Source: Gordius sp. MW1 (lineage: Eukaryota > Nematomorpha > Gordioida > Gordea > Gordiidae). Taken from it: a stretch of DNA of 64,000 nucleotides. Numbering within the stretch: the first letter of the stretch is position 1; each line of letters begins with the position of its first letter. A program made the translations under genes and the position numbers. This document shows, piece by piece, positions 11,538 to 24,000 of the stretch. Below the pieces are notes generated by a model. That model was not told the DNA's origin. It worked only from the letters and a program-made list of their open reading frames with translations, and did no database searches. The stretch spans positions 26,908,001-26,972,000 of the forward strand of contig OZ038526.1 in assembly GCA_964036665.1 (NCBI GenBank), written 5' to 3'.

Positions 11538-12336
11538 GAAATATAAAATTTATAGGGACTTGAGAAGGTACTAGCTAAAGCGAAGATGGTGTAAGTGCAG
11601 GAATACGTGGAGAAACTACTTGAAGGAGCTGACCATTAAGTGTGACAAACATCTATAGGAAAAAAAGGATGTAAGTTAAAATATGTATATTTCTGCGGCA
11701 CCCAGATGGTGCGCGTAGAGGATCGCTATAAGTATAAAAAATTCATAAAAACATCCACCCTTTAAAAGAAAAGGGAAATATCGAAAGGAGGGATGGTGAG
11801 AAGGGAAGTCGCCAAGACAATTTGTATATATTAAAGAGTAATTCTCGTTAAGAACTCGAAAATCTTTAATTTTTCCATCATCTAATTTTAAATATTATCC
11901 CCTGGTTATAAAGTTTTAAGTGAGTTAAGTCATAAGAGTTAAGAAGATTTTTGTGTAATTAAGGCTCACATAATTTTATTAGTGGCATATTGTTCTTTCT
12001 AAATGAATGTTTTTTTAGAAATGACGAATGAGTAAATCAATAAATTACATCGTTTACCATATTATACATAAAGTTTGAAATGCATTATTACCCTTTAAAT
12101 ATTATCAAATTATATGCGATATGTGAAGTAAGGGGGCCAATTGAATGAAATGCAATTTTATATAGCAAAGTTGTTTAATATTGCCAAAAATGCAAATTGA
12201 ATTAATATCGAAGGTTATAAGAATGTTCCTACAATACAGCGATTTCCATTTCCTACAAGGATTAATGATATCTATGTAGGTTTAAGGTGCTATAATTATT
12301 TTTTGTGGCCAATATATTTTTTTCGTGAAAATTCAG
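11538..12336. other. No gene recognised
   Basis: About 0.8 kb of AT-rich sequence with no convincing frame, inverted repeat or match to the other repeats in the window. Confidence 0.5.
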
Positions 12337-12466
12337 AACGCGAGAGTATTCGTGGGGTATATTTTACCCCATTTTTTTGACTTTTCCTAACTTTTAAAGC
12401 ATTCTTTCTAAACAACTCAAACTTTGGATATATGTTTATAAAATATTGGTTGTCCTCAAAAAATTT

Positions 12467-12580
12467 GATTGAATCTAATTACAAAAATTATGAACAGTTT
12501 TTTGAACCGCCCGAAATTTTGTTGATTGAATCTAATTACAAAAATTATGAACAGTTTTTTGAACCGCCCGAAATTTTGTT
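12467..12580 (+). repeat. 57 bp perfect tandem duplication
   Basis: The unit beginning gattgaatctaattac occurs twice in direct succession with no difference that I can see. Its length is a multiple of three, so the surrounding short open frame survives, but I see no evidence that this frame is a gene. Confidence 0.9.
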
Positions 12581-12866
12581 GAGATTTAAATGTATTTCCT
12601 TATTTATACTCCCAACGCCATATTCCTAAAAAGAAATCAAAACAACTATGATTTTTTAGTAATAAATTTTTAAAATGTCTAAAAAACATGACAAATATAT
12701 GCTCATACAAAAATATAGTATAGATATTTGAAAAGTGGTCCTATTTTCTTGATGCAATTTTCACAAAATAGTCCATGGTGACTTGAAAGAATGAATTTTA
12801 AGCAATTCTATGAATCTTTAAGTCTTACTATACTGGATAAACCATATATATTCTATTTTTTATAAG

Positions 12867-13143
12867 ACGGGTGGTAACCGCAAATCAAATAAGAATAACT
12901 CTAACTTATATGCCACCTAGGACACATTTTAAAATATACCGATCTCGATTACTATGTGACTAGAAAATTAACTATGGCAACTGATGAGCTCCAAAGAGCG
13001 AAAACGTTATATGTCTGTTTTTATTTTCAAGTCACATTTTAAAAGGGATAGGGATAATTTAGTCAAATTAGTCTCTATTAAAATTTGTCGTAGGTGGCAT
13101 ATAAATTCGAGTTATTCTTATTTGATTCGCGGTTACCACCCGT
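12867..13143. mobile_element. MITE with ~55 bp inverted repeats (ACGGGTGGTAACCGC)
   Basis: acgggtggtaaccgcaaatc at the left and gattcgcggttaccacccgt at the right pair over roughly 55 bp, through the gccaccta motif. The interior is AT-rich and non-coding. No clear target duplication was seen. Confidence 0.82.
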
Positions 13144-13846
13144 CGTAATCAGGCCCTTTTTATAAAACCCGAACCGGAATCGTATTTACTATCTTTATTT
13201 CAAAAATATATCATAACATATATATTCTTTTTCCCATACTTTTGAAAAAGTTACTTCTTTGATTTTTAATAAAATCTTTTGCCTCTAAGGGCGTATGTAA
13301 ATTATTAATTGAGTTCATTGATCAATTTATTTGCTCATGCTCCCATTTAATTATTCGTAGTGATCTATATTTACAAATTTATATTAGAAAAGGATCATTG
13401 GAATGATCGTGGCTATATTTAAAAATGTTATAATTTGTAATATTTAACACAATATTTCTCAACGCATATCTACTTTATAAACTTCCCCCCTTTGTATATT
13501 TTAGAAAATTAATTATTTCATCTAATTTTATTATTTTGTCTGAGCTAATCCCTTATCACTAAAATTAACATCCTTTTCTGTGTATCACATTTATTATTTA
13601 AGATACTACATATCCATTTAAGTAATGATATTATTAAATTATTATAATATGATATTTTATGTTTAATTCTTGAATATGAATTAAAGCCTCTCTTAGATTC
13701 TAAACTTTATGATTTGAGAAATCATAGAACTCATGTTTTATAAAAAAGATATGTTTTATTCCACTAGGTCAGCTTTATACTTCCTTTTACGGGCATTTGT
13801 GAGTCAGAAACCCATGCAAATAATTATTTTTAACATTAATTTTAGT

Positions 13847-14040
13847 AGAGTTGTTAAAATGCTAACTTGCTTTAAACTCCAGACGCGAGCACGCACACTG
13901 AGTTGCTTAATATGCGCGTTAGCACGATATGTGCTCTCTGTTCGGTGCACTAGGCAGAACATTAGCATATAAAAATGCTCGGGGGCCGAGCAGAACAGAT
14001 GGTGGCTGGAGTTAAAGCAAGTTAGCAATTTAACAACTCT
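13847..14040. mobile_element. MITE with ~34 bp inverted repeats (AGAGTTGTTAAA)
   Basis: The left end agagttgttaaaatgctaac and the right end gttagcaatttaacaactct are reverse complements extending to ctccag/ctggag. The GC-rich centre holds a gcacgatatgtgc palindrome. Short frames on both strands here are shadows of this symmetry. Confidence 0.82.
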
Positions 14041-14337
14041 AAATATAAGAATAAAAATGTAAGCTAAAAAAACAAAACAAAATTTAAATTCAAATTGAAA
14101 AAAAGCTTACTTGAGGGCATTAAAAAGTTTCTACATATTAAAAAGTATTAAGCCAAAACCTAGGACATTTTCACCTAACCGAGTTCTTGATAAAATATTA
14201 TGCTACTGCAGATCCATTAGTCTAAAATTAGCGTTTTATATATAAATTTATAATTTGTGTGGGGTAGAGGTACCCCACGAATGCTCTCGCGGGTTAAATA
14301 AATAAATTAACTGATTGGTTTTAATTTAAGCCCGTTT

Positions 14338-14500
14338 TAAGGGGGGGGGGGGGGGGGGGGTTCAAATTATTAAAGATAGCATGACCGTTTAAAGATTTAT
14401 TGCATTACTCGCCCGATCCCCGCCCTTAATTATTTTTGTATAAAAGCCCGCCCGTACTCGCCCGCGGGCCGAACTCATGGCCTATTCACAGTCCAGGTCT
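14338..14500. repeat. Poly-G tract and GC-rich cccgcccg remnant
   Basis: About 20 G residues at 14341-14360 are followed by a short stretch rich in cgcccg. This resembles the ends of the GC-rich hAT element at 59637-60697 and may be a fragment of that family. Confidence 0.4.
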
Positions 14501-14998
14501 GCCCATCAGTTTTCTAATGCGTGCCACCCTCTAAACTAAATCCTGGTTGCACTTAGTCTTCGCCGTAAAGCTGTAATAGTTGAAATTTTCAAAATGTAAT
14601 CAAAACTCTCTGGATTAAATTCTATAGTTACAAACTCTATATTTTTTGCAAATTTTTATATAGAATAATTGCAATTTTTAATATAATATAATTATATCTT
14701 TTAGTAAATAAATGCTAAATACGATTTTAGTAAGGCTTATTTCTGAAGTACACCTTTAATCGATGGATTTAATCGAGGTGTTAGCCTGTCCAAGGATCAT
14801 TTTACTTATTTAAAGGTCTCAAACAAAGTATACTTATAATTTATTAAAAAACTCATTCACACATAATTACAGCTACCATTTTGGTGTTAACACAAGTTTT
14901 AATAGAATTATGGTAAATATGAGGGAAGGTTAAGTAATTAGGTGTCTTAAATTTGATTATTGTGATCTTAGTAAATTAATATGTATATTATATACTAA

Positions 14999-15640
14999 CT
15001 GTGCCCGGCCAAGCGTTGCTTTGGCTTAGTTCTCATTTGGCTAAATAATTGGTACCTATCAATAGGAAATATACGAAAGAATTTGGGTCAGCTGAAAGAG
15101 AGTTTATGACCGAAAAAAAATATTTTTTTATTTTATGCAAATTATTATTAACTTAATAGGAAAAGGCATATTTATTATTAATTAAAAGATTTATAACACT
15201 TTTAAATACTTATTCGATGTTTAGCGATAATTGCATAATTGGGAGACAAAAGTGTTTATAAACTACTAATATACAAAAGTCAATGGTATTGTTTGACAAT
15301 ACAGAGAGAAATTTTAGTACAGCGTGTATAGTAATGTATTGTCATGGCAAAAAATCTCCAGCAATTAAATGAAGAGATAGTAGAAAAGACTTTCAAATTT
15401 GGTTTAATAAAGTCTTTTATAATCTATTCAAACCCCTGATGTAAACACTAAAAGTGTTGGAATGGCCCCCTGTACGAGTACCTCTTAAAGTCTCTTATTA
15501 ATGGTGCTTCGGCAGAGGAACTTGCAGCGCTTAGGAGCTTAGCTTCACGCTCAGGTCACCAATGGCCCGAAGCTTTCCAAAGTCGTATAACCTCGGTCTA
15601 CTCTTATCCAGCGACGATATCAGCAGTAGGCCTAGCTAAA
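14999..15640 (-). mobile_element. Helitron 3'-end fragment
   Basis: The minus strand ends with ccaagcgttg-type sequence (tgcccggccaagcgttgctt on the plus strand) and matches the 3' end of the Helitron at 42720. Homology continues through the small conserved frame that reads ASAEEL (15483-15620, equivalent to 42093-41937). This copy lacks the MITE inserted at 42196, so it preserves the empty site. The 5' part is missing. Confidence 0.72.
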
Positions 15641-15975
15641 CAAATTTCTTCACTTTGCAATAATTCCCTAAAATCAAATGGCCATCATGGCCTACTTTGT
15701 ATTCGCAACAAAGCCCGGTTTTTTGACATACCGAGGTTAACAAACTCATACATAACTATTTTACCAAAGCTAATACTCTATTCTTGAACCCACAGGCCTC
15801 TGTGAAGATAGCAAACGACCCGATGGCCAAACTATAGGCGCTTGGAAAAGGGCTCATTTTAGCATGGGACTATACATGTACTGACGTATGCCCCATCCTA
15901 TCACAACAAAGATCTCCTGTCTTCAGCCGAGTCTCGGTAATCTTTAATTACTCTGAAATTAACAATACTATAAAC

Positions 15976-16386
15976 AAAATTGCAATTAAAATGAATATAT
16001 CATTTTTATTTATGTGCATTCAGTCTTGAAATTAGATTAAACTCATTGAAAAACTCATATTCTATTTAAAAAAATATTAATATTATTAGTGAATCTATGT
16101 TTTATGTTTAGATATACCTATATTTCGCTGTTTTTGTTTCAAGTCTTTAAATTTGTATGTTTTCTGTTTCAATTCAATACATTCAAAACACGATAAATAC
16201 GCAGAATTTGTAGGTTTTCTGTTTCAATTTAATACATCAAAACTGTAGCTTAAGTATTAATAGATATGTAAATATTTTAATCATTAAAGGAATCATTAAA
16301 TAACTCCTAATTAAATTCTTAACAAAAATTTAAAACAACAAAATTGCAATTAAAATGAATATATCATTTTTATTTATGTGCATTCT
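15976..16386. repeat. 47 bp direct repeats flanking ~320 bp
   Basis: caaaattgcaattaaaatga plus 27 further matching bases occurs at 15976 and again at 16339. The spacer holds a second local repeat (ttttctgtttcaatt). No coding potential. Confidence 0.7.
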
Positions 16387-16387
16387 A

Positions 16388-16950
16388 GTTAGCCGATATT
16401 TCCACCTCGTCTTCACCCTTGTTACTAAGATCCTTTCCATAAGCTTCAAGGAGTGGCAAGTTAGCTTGATACCTTTGTAATTACCACAGTCCTTAGGACT
16501 TCATTTGTCTTTGAATCAGGGTATAATCGTGTTTGCTCTCCATTAATTAGGAATTCGCCCTTCTACCAATATTTTCAGGAGGTTTGTCATGGCGGTGACT
16601 TCTTTTTCACGGCGGACCATTAGCTTTTCCCCTTTTCATCTTGTTCATTTGTGTGCTAACTTCATCCTCCTGAAAGAGTTTGACCATATTTATGTTTGGC
16701 TCAATATCGGGAAGGGAATCTTTGGCATTGCGAAATTCATAAGCTTCTTAAAATATCTTTCCCGCCATTCCATCACTTCCTTCGGCTTGAATACTCGTTT
16801 TTTATTATTTTAAGAACTCCGACATCACGACTTTTCTTCTCCCTTATCTTGGCCAATTTGTACATAAGCCTTTCGCCCCCTTTATAGTCCAGTTTGTTCG
16901 CGATCCCGGTGTACGCGGCATTCTTTGCTATTATTACAAATAAGCACCGG
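16388..16950 (-). pseudogene. LINE fragment (reverse-transcriptase N-terminal region), broken
   Basis: It matches the minus-strand LINE at 48930-49468 and then continues, without the break found there, into the sequence resuming at 56105. It therefore shows the uninterrupted arrangement of that LINE. Several frameshifts are present. Plus-strand frames here are shadows. Confidence 0.82.
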
Positions 16951-18006
16951 TATTAAATCGTCCATAAAGAATAAGTAAAACTAACATTTTTACCAAATAA
17001 ATATGTAATGTTTTGCACTTAACAATTAATTAAACCGCATTTTTTTATTAGTCATAAATTCCTTTCACCACATTTATATTATATTATGTTGAACTGGACA
17101 AAAACCCCTAAAATCATTGTTATATGAAGCTTTTGATAATATGAAGTTTTTAGGTGTCTGGTCCATTCAAAGAATTGGCTACGTATTTAATTAACAAGAT
17201 TTAGTTGAGAAGTCATGTCATTGATAGGATAACTGCATTTTTTCAGAATACAGTAAAAATGTATTATTATACAGACTGTACTCAATTTGAATTTTCTTTA
17301 TTATTCACAATTAACTTTTAAACTTTATGATGTATAGATTTGTATTAAAAACTTAGCTTTTTTTCCGAAAAAAATTAGCAAAACAAGGTGCTAAGCTGAT
17401 TAAACCTTTACACGTGTAATCCTAAAAATAATGTTAAGCTTATTGTTTTTAAATTCTAAAATTTTTATAATAAATAATTGAAATTGTAAGATTTGCATAA
17501 TTTTTTCAAAATTAAGCAGGGTTTACTTATTCATTAGCTTATTTTGGATTTTTATAAGATTAAATTGTTAACGATTAGATTTGACATGCCTAAAGACACA
17601 TTTATTTACAAAATAATAGCCAACATACAATGTGCATTTACCAAGTAAACAAGAAATGGCTAGGCTGATCTTAGCTAACTGAATGATCACTTTTTAAATT
17701 TTAATAGATTTTTAAATTTTTAATGTCATCCCTCGAACCTCATTCCGAAAGTAACGTTGGTAAACATTATCACTCATATATTTTATAATAATTATACATT
17801 TGAAATACAACTCATTCTATAACATTTATTTAATTTGTTAAGATTCCGGTCAGAGAATTGGCGTTGATATATTGATAGACAATATTGAAAATCACAATAT
17901 ATGGGTAAATTTAAAAACTTTACACATATTAATTGATGGATATGACAAAAGGCTTGGCAAGTTTGTGAAATGGTTTAAAATACTTAAATTATATTTCGCG
18001 ACATAG
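16951..18006. other. No resolved gene; expected location of 5' PLD exons
   Basis: AT-rich. A stretch at 17845-17900 has an acceptor-like ttaag followed by codons for IPVREL, reminiscent of the start of the PLD PX domain. It hits a stop after ten residues, so I do not call it an exon. Confidence 0.35.
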
Positions 18007-21000
18007 ATACGTAATAAATTTAAGCCATGCGGGGTTTGATTGGAAAATATTCAAGAGTTTTCAAGAACTTCGAGATTTGAATTTCAAACTAAAGTGGATA
18101 TCATTCTTTAACTTTATATTCAATAAAAGGTATTTTGTCAAACTATATATTTAATATTTTATTTCATTTTGTGGTGTACTAGTGGGCAAAAATATAGAAT
18201 AAAAAGCTCGTTACCATCTTTATTTCATAAACGGGGAAAAGTTAAAAACATGGTAAGTTTAAAGGATAAAGTTAAAAATGCTTTGCGATGAAATAGGAAA
18301 AAATAGAAAATTTTCTAAAGGATGTTCTAACCATTGAATGCTGTCGTAATCGCCAAGCACGGTATTTTAATTAATGATTTTCAAAAATAAACATGATGCT
18401 CATATTTATTTCGTAGCTAAAATTTTTGGAAGTGAGTTTTCTATCTTTCGATAAAAACTCTGGAAAACTAAAAGGATTAGAAACTTTAGCCTTGAAAAAA
18501 GTTGGCGGATATTTCGGAATTTTAGATCAAAGATTCAGAAAATGGTTTTTCACCTGGCAAACTAGGTATTAAAAATGTAATTTGGGTATAAATTTAATAT
18601 ATAATTTAATTTAGATGGCTCGTGCTGAAAGAAAATTATCTGGCTTACATCGATTTAAAAACGAACAAATTAGTGGGAGTTTTATTGTTGGAAGATCCTG
18701 TAACGGTTGAAACCCCAAACAAGAGGACTTTAATTCTGACCAATAAATCAAGGTTATTATTGTAAAATGAGAATAATAATTACATTTTCTTCTTAAATGT
18801 TCTTTTTTTGAGGGGGGGGCTATTAGATGAGTCTTAAGCAGAATTGTGAATATTTTTTGAATATTTTTAATACTTGGTTTTTTAGGATTTTGAGATTAAA
18901 ATTTAAAGATTCGCACACAGCATGCTTATGGAAAGAAGTGTTAGCCAAAAACAGGGAAATTCTTAATTTGAACACGATTCAGAACGATAAATCGCTAGAA
19001 GAAACTCCCCCGGAGTATAGGCCTTTGACCCCAGAAAGATATGGGGAATGCAAATGGTAGCTTTTTATTTCATTATTTAATTATTACACAAATTATAAAG
19101 ATTTTCTATAAATATTTCTCATGTTCTGTGTAAAAATTCTCTTTTTTCCACTTAATAAAAGCCATAAATATTTAATATGGTTAAAACATATATTGCTTAC
19201 CTTTCTATGCAACACAATTTTATTGCTATTTGAGAAAAACAACAAATTTTGGGTAATAATCTATCTATAATGTTATGTAATTTTGAACAGTATTTCAAAA
19301 TTTATTAATTGCTATGCAATTTATGGGCTCGTTTTTGGTTGTCCGTTGTCCGTTGTCTGTCCGTTGTCCGTTGTCTGTCCGTTACCCTCCCTATCTATTT
19401 GCATTGGGTATAATAGGTTATCGATTTTTTAAATTAATGCATGAGAAAGAGGTGCCCCACCCCTCATCTTTATCAAGAGGTGCCCCACCCCTCATCTCTA
19501 TCTCCCTCGCTTTCGGGCGGGGTCGGGTTTTAATTGCTACGTTAAATTAATGCATAAGTATATCTATATTTAAATTTTGGTAATTGCTATGCAATTTAAC
19601 TAGTTTTGGGGTTAGAATCCCGGAGTTTTTTTTGACTCTTATGATTGTTCTTGTTACTATCATTGATAATAAGACTTTTTGGCCGTCCGCTGGCTGCTGA
19701 CCAATGAAAAAAATGACCATTGGCCAAAATGTGAATCCGAGTTTATTTTTTCGTTTTTTTTTTACTATTATGATTGTTCCTGTTACTACCATTGCTATTA
19801 TGACTTTTTGGCCGTCCGTTGGCTGCTGACCAATGGAAAAAAATCACCATTGGCCAAAATGTGATTCGAAAATTTTTTTTTTCGTTTTTTTTTGACTTAT
19901 GAATTTATATCCACTTTTACCGTGTCCTGGCTGCTGACCAATGGAAAAAAATGACCATTGGCCAAAATGTGATTCGAAAATTTTTTTTTAGTTTTTTTTG
20001 ACTATTATGAATTTATATCCACTTTTACCGTGTCCTGGCTGCTGACCAACGGAAAAAAATGACCATTGGCCAAAATGTGATTCGAAATTTTTTTTTTCGT
20101 TTTTTTTGACTATTATAAGTTTATATCCACTTTTACTGTGTCCTGGCTGCTGACCAATGGAAAAAAATGACCATTGGCCAAAATGTGATTCGAAAATTTT
20201 TTTTTTCGTTTTTTTTGACTTATGAATTTATATCCACTTTTACCGTGTCCTGGCTGCTTACCAATGAAAAAAAATGACCATTGGCCAAATTTTATATATA
20301 ACCTAAAAATTTATTATAGATGGTCTAACAGACAGCCAACTATGTAATATATATTTTTAACCTTATAAATGCTTATATATTTTTTTATTGGGTTAATATA
20401 TTTCATTTAATTAGATTGTGATTTCATAGAAAACCTAAAAAGTAATATTTAAAAAAATAATATAGGTATTAGATTCTAATTTACGATAAAATATATCGAT
20501 AGAAACTAACACAAAATTCGAAACCTCCTTCAAAGGTATAATCATAGCCCGTTATTTCTAATTAAATTGAATCTACTATTAAACTCAAACACGAATTGTA
20601 CTTTATTAGATGGCGCGCGTAAGTTTATATAATTAGTAAAATTTTTCTACGTGTCATAGATATTACACCGCACGTGTGGCAGGGAAATGTCCGATATTTT
20701 TAAAATGAAAAGGTATTTTAAGAATCTGAAAAGGTTATTTTACCCCCGGCCGCCCTGGGCACCTACGAGTAAAGTTTCGAGCGAATCGGGCTGGTAGTTT
20801 AAGAATTTAGCCCTTTTTTAAAACTAAAAAAAAACTTTTTTTTTAAATTTTTTTTTTACATTAAATTAATATTTTGTTTTTGTTAATACCATTGATAATA
20901 TGACTTTTTCACCGTCCGCTGGCTACTGACCGACGAAATATTGATTTTCTAAACATAAAACACAACTTTATTATTTCATTATCTATATAAATAACATAAT

Positions 21001-24000
21001 AACTTCTACTATTTTAAAGCCGGCATGGTATAGTGGTTATAGCGCCGGCTTGTTAACTGGAGGTGTGGGGTTCAAGTCAGGGAGGGGACAAATTTTTTTT
21101 TTAATTTTTTTAAATTAAATTAATATTTGTTCATGTTAATACCAATGATAATATGAATTTTTGACCGTCCGCTGGCTACTGACCAATAAAAAAATGACCA
21201 TTGGCCAAATAAATCGAAATTTTTTTTCGTTTTTGAATTGGTTAACATTGATAATTACCCTATGTCCTCCCCTACAAGGGCCTATAACTAATTATTTTGC
21301 ATCTAATACCCCCTATAGGCATTCTTTTAATAAAGCTACTATTAACAAAATTCAAAATGATGGTTATTAATTTTATTTCTATATTATCTAATAGCATTTT
21401 AGCACGAGTAAAATCTATAAATAAGATATATAAAGGGCCAAAATCTAAATTTATCCTTATTTTAGGTATGTAGATGGGAAAGATTATTTTTCCGACTTAG
21501 CCGATGTCATTGACTCGGCTCAAAAAGAAATATTTATATGCGATTGGTGGTAAACAGGAATTACTTGTATTAAAATTAAAAAAATTTATGTTAAGGTTGA
21601 GTCCTCATCTATATTTAAAAAGACCGCTAGGTCGAGACAGCGATCAATGGAGGCTGGATAACTTGCTAAAGAAAAAAGCGGTAATACACATGACTTTTAT
21701 ATAAATTAAATAAATATCGTATTACTCGAATATATTTTTTGCATAATATAACAAATATTTTTAAATGCTCAAAGAATCAAGGTGTTCAAATTTACATATT
21801 GCTCTACAAAGAAAATCCCTTGGCCGTAACGATAAATAGCGCATACAGCAAAAAGTGTTTATTGGAATTGCACCCTACAAACATACATGTAATAAAAGAT
21901 TGTTTAAACCAAATAAATATTTAGTTTAAAATTACAAGACATTATAGATCTGAATGTTGTTTTTTCCCAATTTATTAAGGTACTGAGACATCCGATATAT
22001 ATTCACAGGTTCGCTTATCTATGGGCGCACCACGAAAAAATTGTGTGTATTGATCAGAAATTGACTTTTTTAGGAGGATTAGATATATGCTATGGGCGGT
22101 GGGACGATAATGAACATAGGTTTAATTTATGATCTACAGTTATTAAATTATGCAAAAATTAATAGTGTTTGCAGTTAGGCCGGGCTCGGGCCAAAAATTA
22201 TTTGATCGGGCCTGGGGCTCGGGTTGGGCCTGATGGGTCACTCCGACCCGAGGCCAGTTAAAAGATTTTTTAAACTTCTTACTAATTCCTTTGTTGAGTA
22301 GGCTCTTTATAGGAGGCAAATATTTTGATGTTAAATAAAAAGTGCGGGTCATATTCTAAATAATTTTTTTTTATAAATATACATGTAAAAAAAGTCGAGC
22401 CAGGCTCGGGGTCGGTTCAGGACTAAATTAAGAGATTAAGGCTCGGGTCGGGTTCGGACAAAATCCAATGAAAAGAGTCGGACTCGGGCCGAAGAAATTT
22501 CTTTTCAGGGATCTACTTTTTATATTTATGGCCCTTTTTAACCTCCCCCTCCCGCTTTAAGTCACATTTAGATTTATAGATACCCACTTGCCTTTGCCTA
22601 TTTTTGAAATGAAACAAATATCCAACTAACAATATTACGCTTTGTTTTTTTATGATAATTGTTATTAAATGTCAAAAGCAACTGCCTTCCATTTACAATT
22701 TTAACACAAAATGTTTACTTTTAATGAATATATCAAAAAATGCTTACATAATCTCTCAAATTATTAAATTCAGGCTTGTAGATCTGGCTCCAGTCATTGC
22801 GGTAAGTTTATAATGAAGCAATAAGTTGATAATAAAGCGTACAATTCATTCAGCTGACATTCATCCTAGTTGTGAAATATTGAATGGCTTTATAAACATA
22901 GACTAGATGACTGTTCATTAACGCACAAAATGTGTAGCCTTGATTCCACCATTTTAATGATAACGTGGTATAGTGATTATATAGATATTAGTAATTTTTG
23001 TAAATTAAATAATCTTAAAAAAGTAAATAAAAAATATTTAATTGGATAGATATCATAACAGCATTCTAAAATAAATATCATCTACACAATACATAAAAAT
23101 TTTAAACGTAAAAACTGAGTTCAATAAAATAGCGCCATCTATATTTTGTATAATGATAATTTTAGTGACATTCGTTCAAATTTATAGACTAGTGAGGAAG
23201 GTAAATTGTCTGTTATAGCGCATTTAAATTACACCAGATGTTGTCTTCAAGATGGAGGACAATTTGACACACAAATTACCCTATGGAACATATAACATAA
23301 GCAGTCGATCTAGTCTATGGTTATAAATATATATATTTTTTTTTAATTTTTTAGGCATTATATGCCTTTTTTCAGGAATTAACTTACTATGCAAATTTTA
23401 AATTATTATAACTAATTATCATTAATCTTATGAAAAAAATTCGTATTCTTTTTTTTGTAGGTTTTGAATTTGTTTCGATATATTTTTAAACGTAAACTTA
23501 CTTATTTTCGAAATATGTTAGAAGTAATTGAATTAGCATGAATGTCTAATCCGCTGGATGAATGGTACGCTATATAGAGTTGACCAAAATTTAATAACAT
23601 TATGTTTTGTCTAGGATGTAGCTAGTAGTAGCTCATTAACACCGGTAAAGTTTACGATTAAATAATAATTCAAGCGAAATATTATTGAAGGATATTGACA
23701 GGAACTTGCTTAAATCTTTGATATCTCTGACACAGCCCACACAACTTCTCGTAGAGTATATGACAAAGTTGATGGAGGACGTCGATTTTTTACCACAAGA
23801 TGTCAATGTAAATTATTTTGAATTTATTGATTTTGAATTAACTAATATTCTATCAACTTGTTTATTAGCTTTTTATTCTGGGAGATGAAATACCTCTCAT
23901 AACAAATAGTTTAAAAGAAGGTAGGGGTAGTGAATTGGCCATGTTAGTGCCTCCAAGACAAGACCCAGGCCCATTTATAATGGGTGTTAGAGGGGCTGGG

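Larger units (their letters stand above)
12337..14293. mobile_element. piggyBac-like non-autonomous element (inferred), with nested MITEs
   Basis: The left end reads cgcgagagtattcgtggggta, and the right end is its near reverse complement taccccacgaatgctctcgcggg, directly followed by TTAA (14294-14297). Next to each end lies a short hairpin of paired gggta and taccc. CCC/GGG ends abutting TTAA are typical of piggyBac, but the left TTAA is mutated and no transposase frame is present. Two MITEs (12867-13143 and 13847-14040) lie inside. Confidence 0.55.

Noticed and set aside
17842-18003. PLD N-terminal exon or an independent 54-codon frame
   Set aside because: IPVREL is followed by a stop after a few codons, and the longer open frame shows no PX-domain similarity; phase to 18007 cannot be confirmed.
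21017-21090. Functional tRNA-Asn gene
   Set aside because: A-box, GTT anticodon-like loop and B-box are suggestive, but the acceptor stem does not pair and the unit runs into a SINE-like body; called a SINE head.
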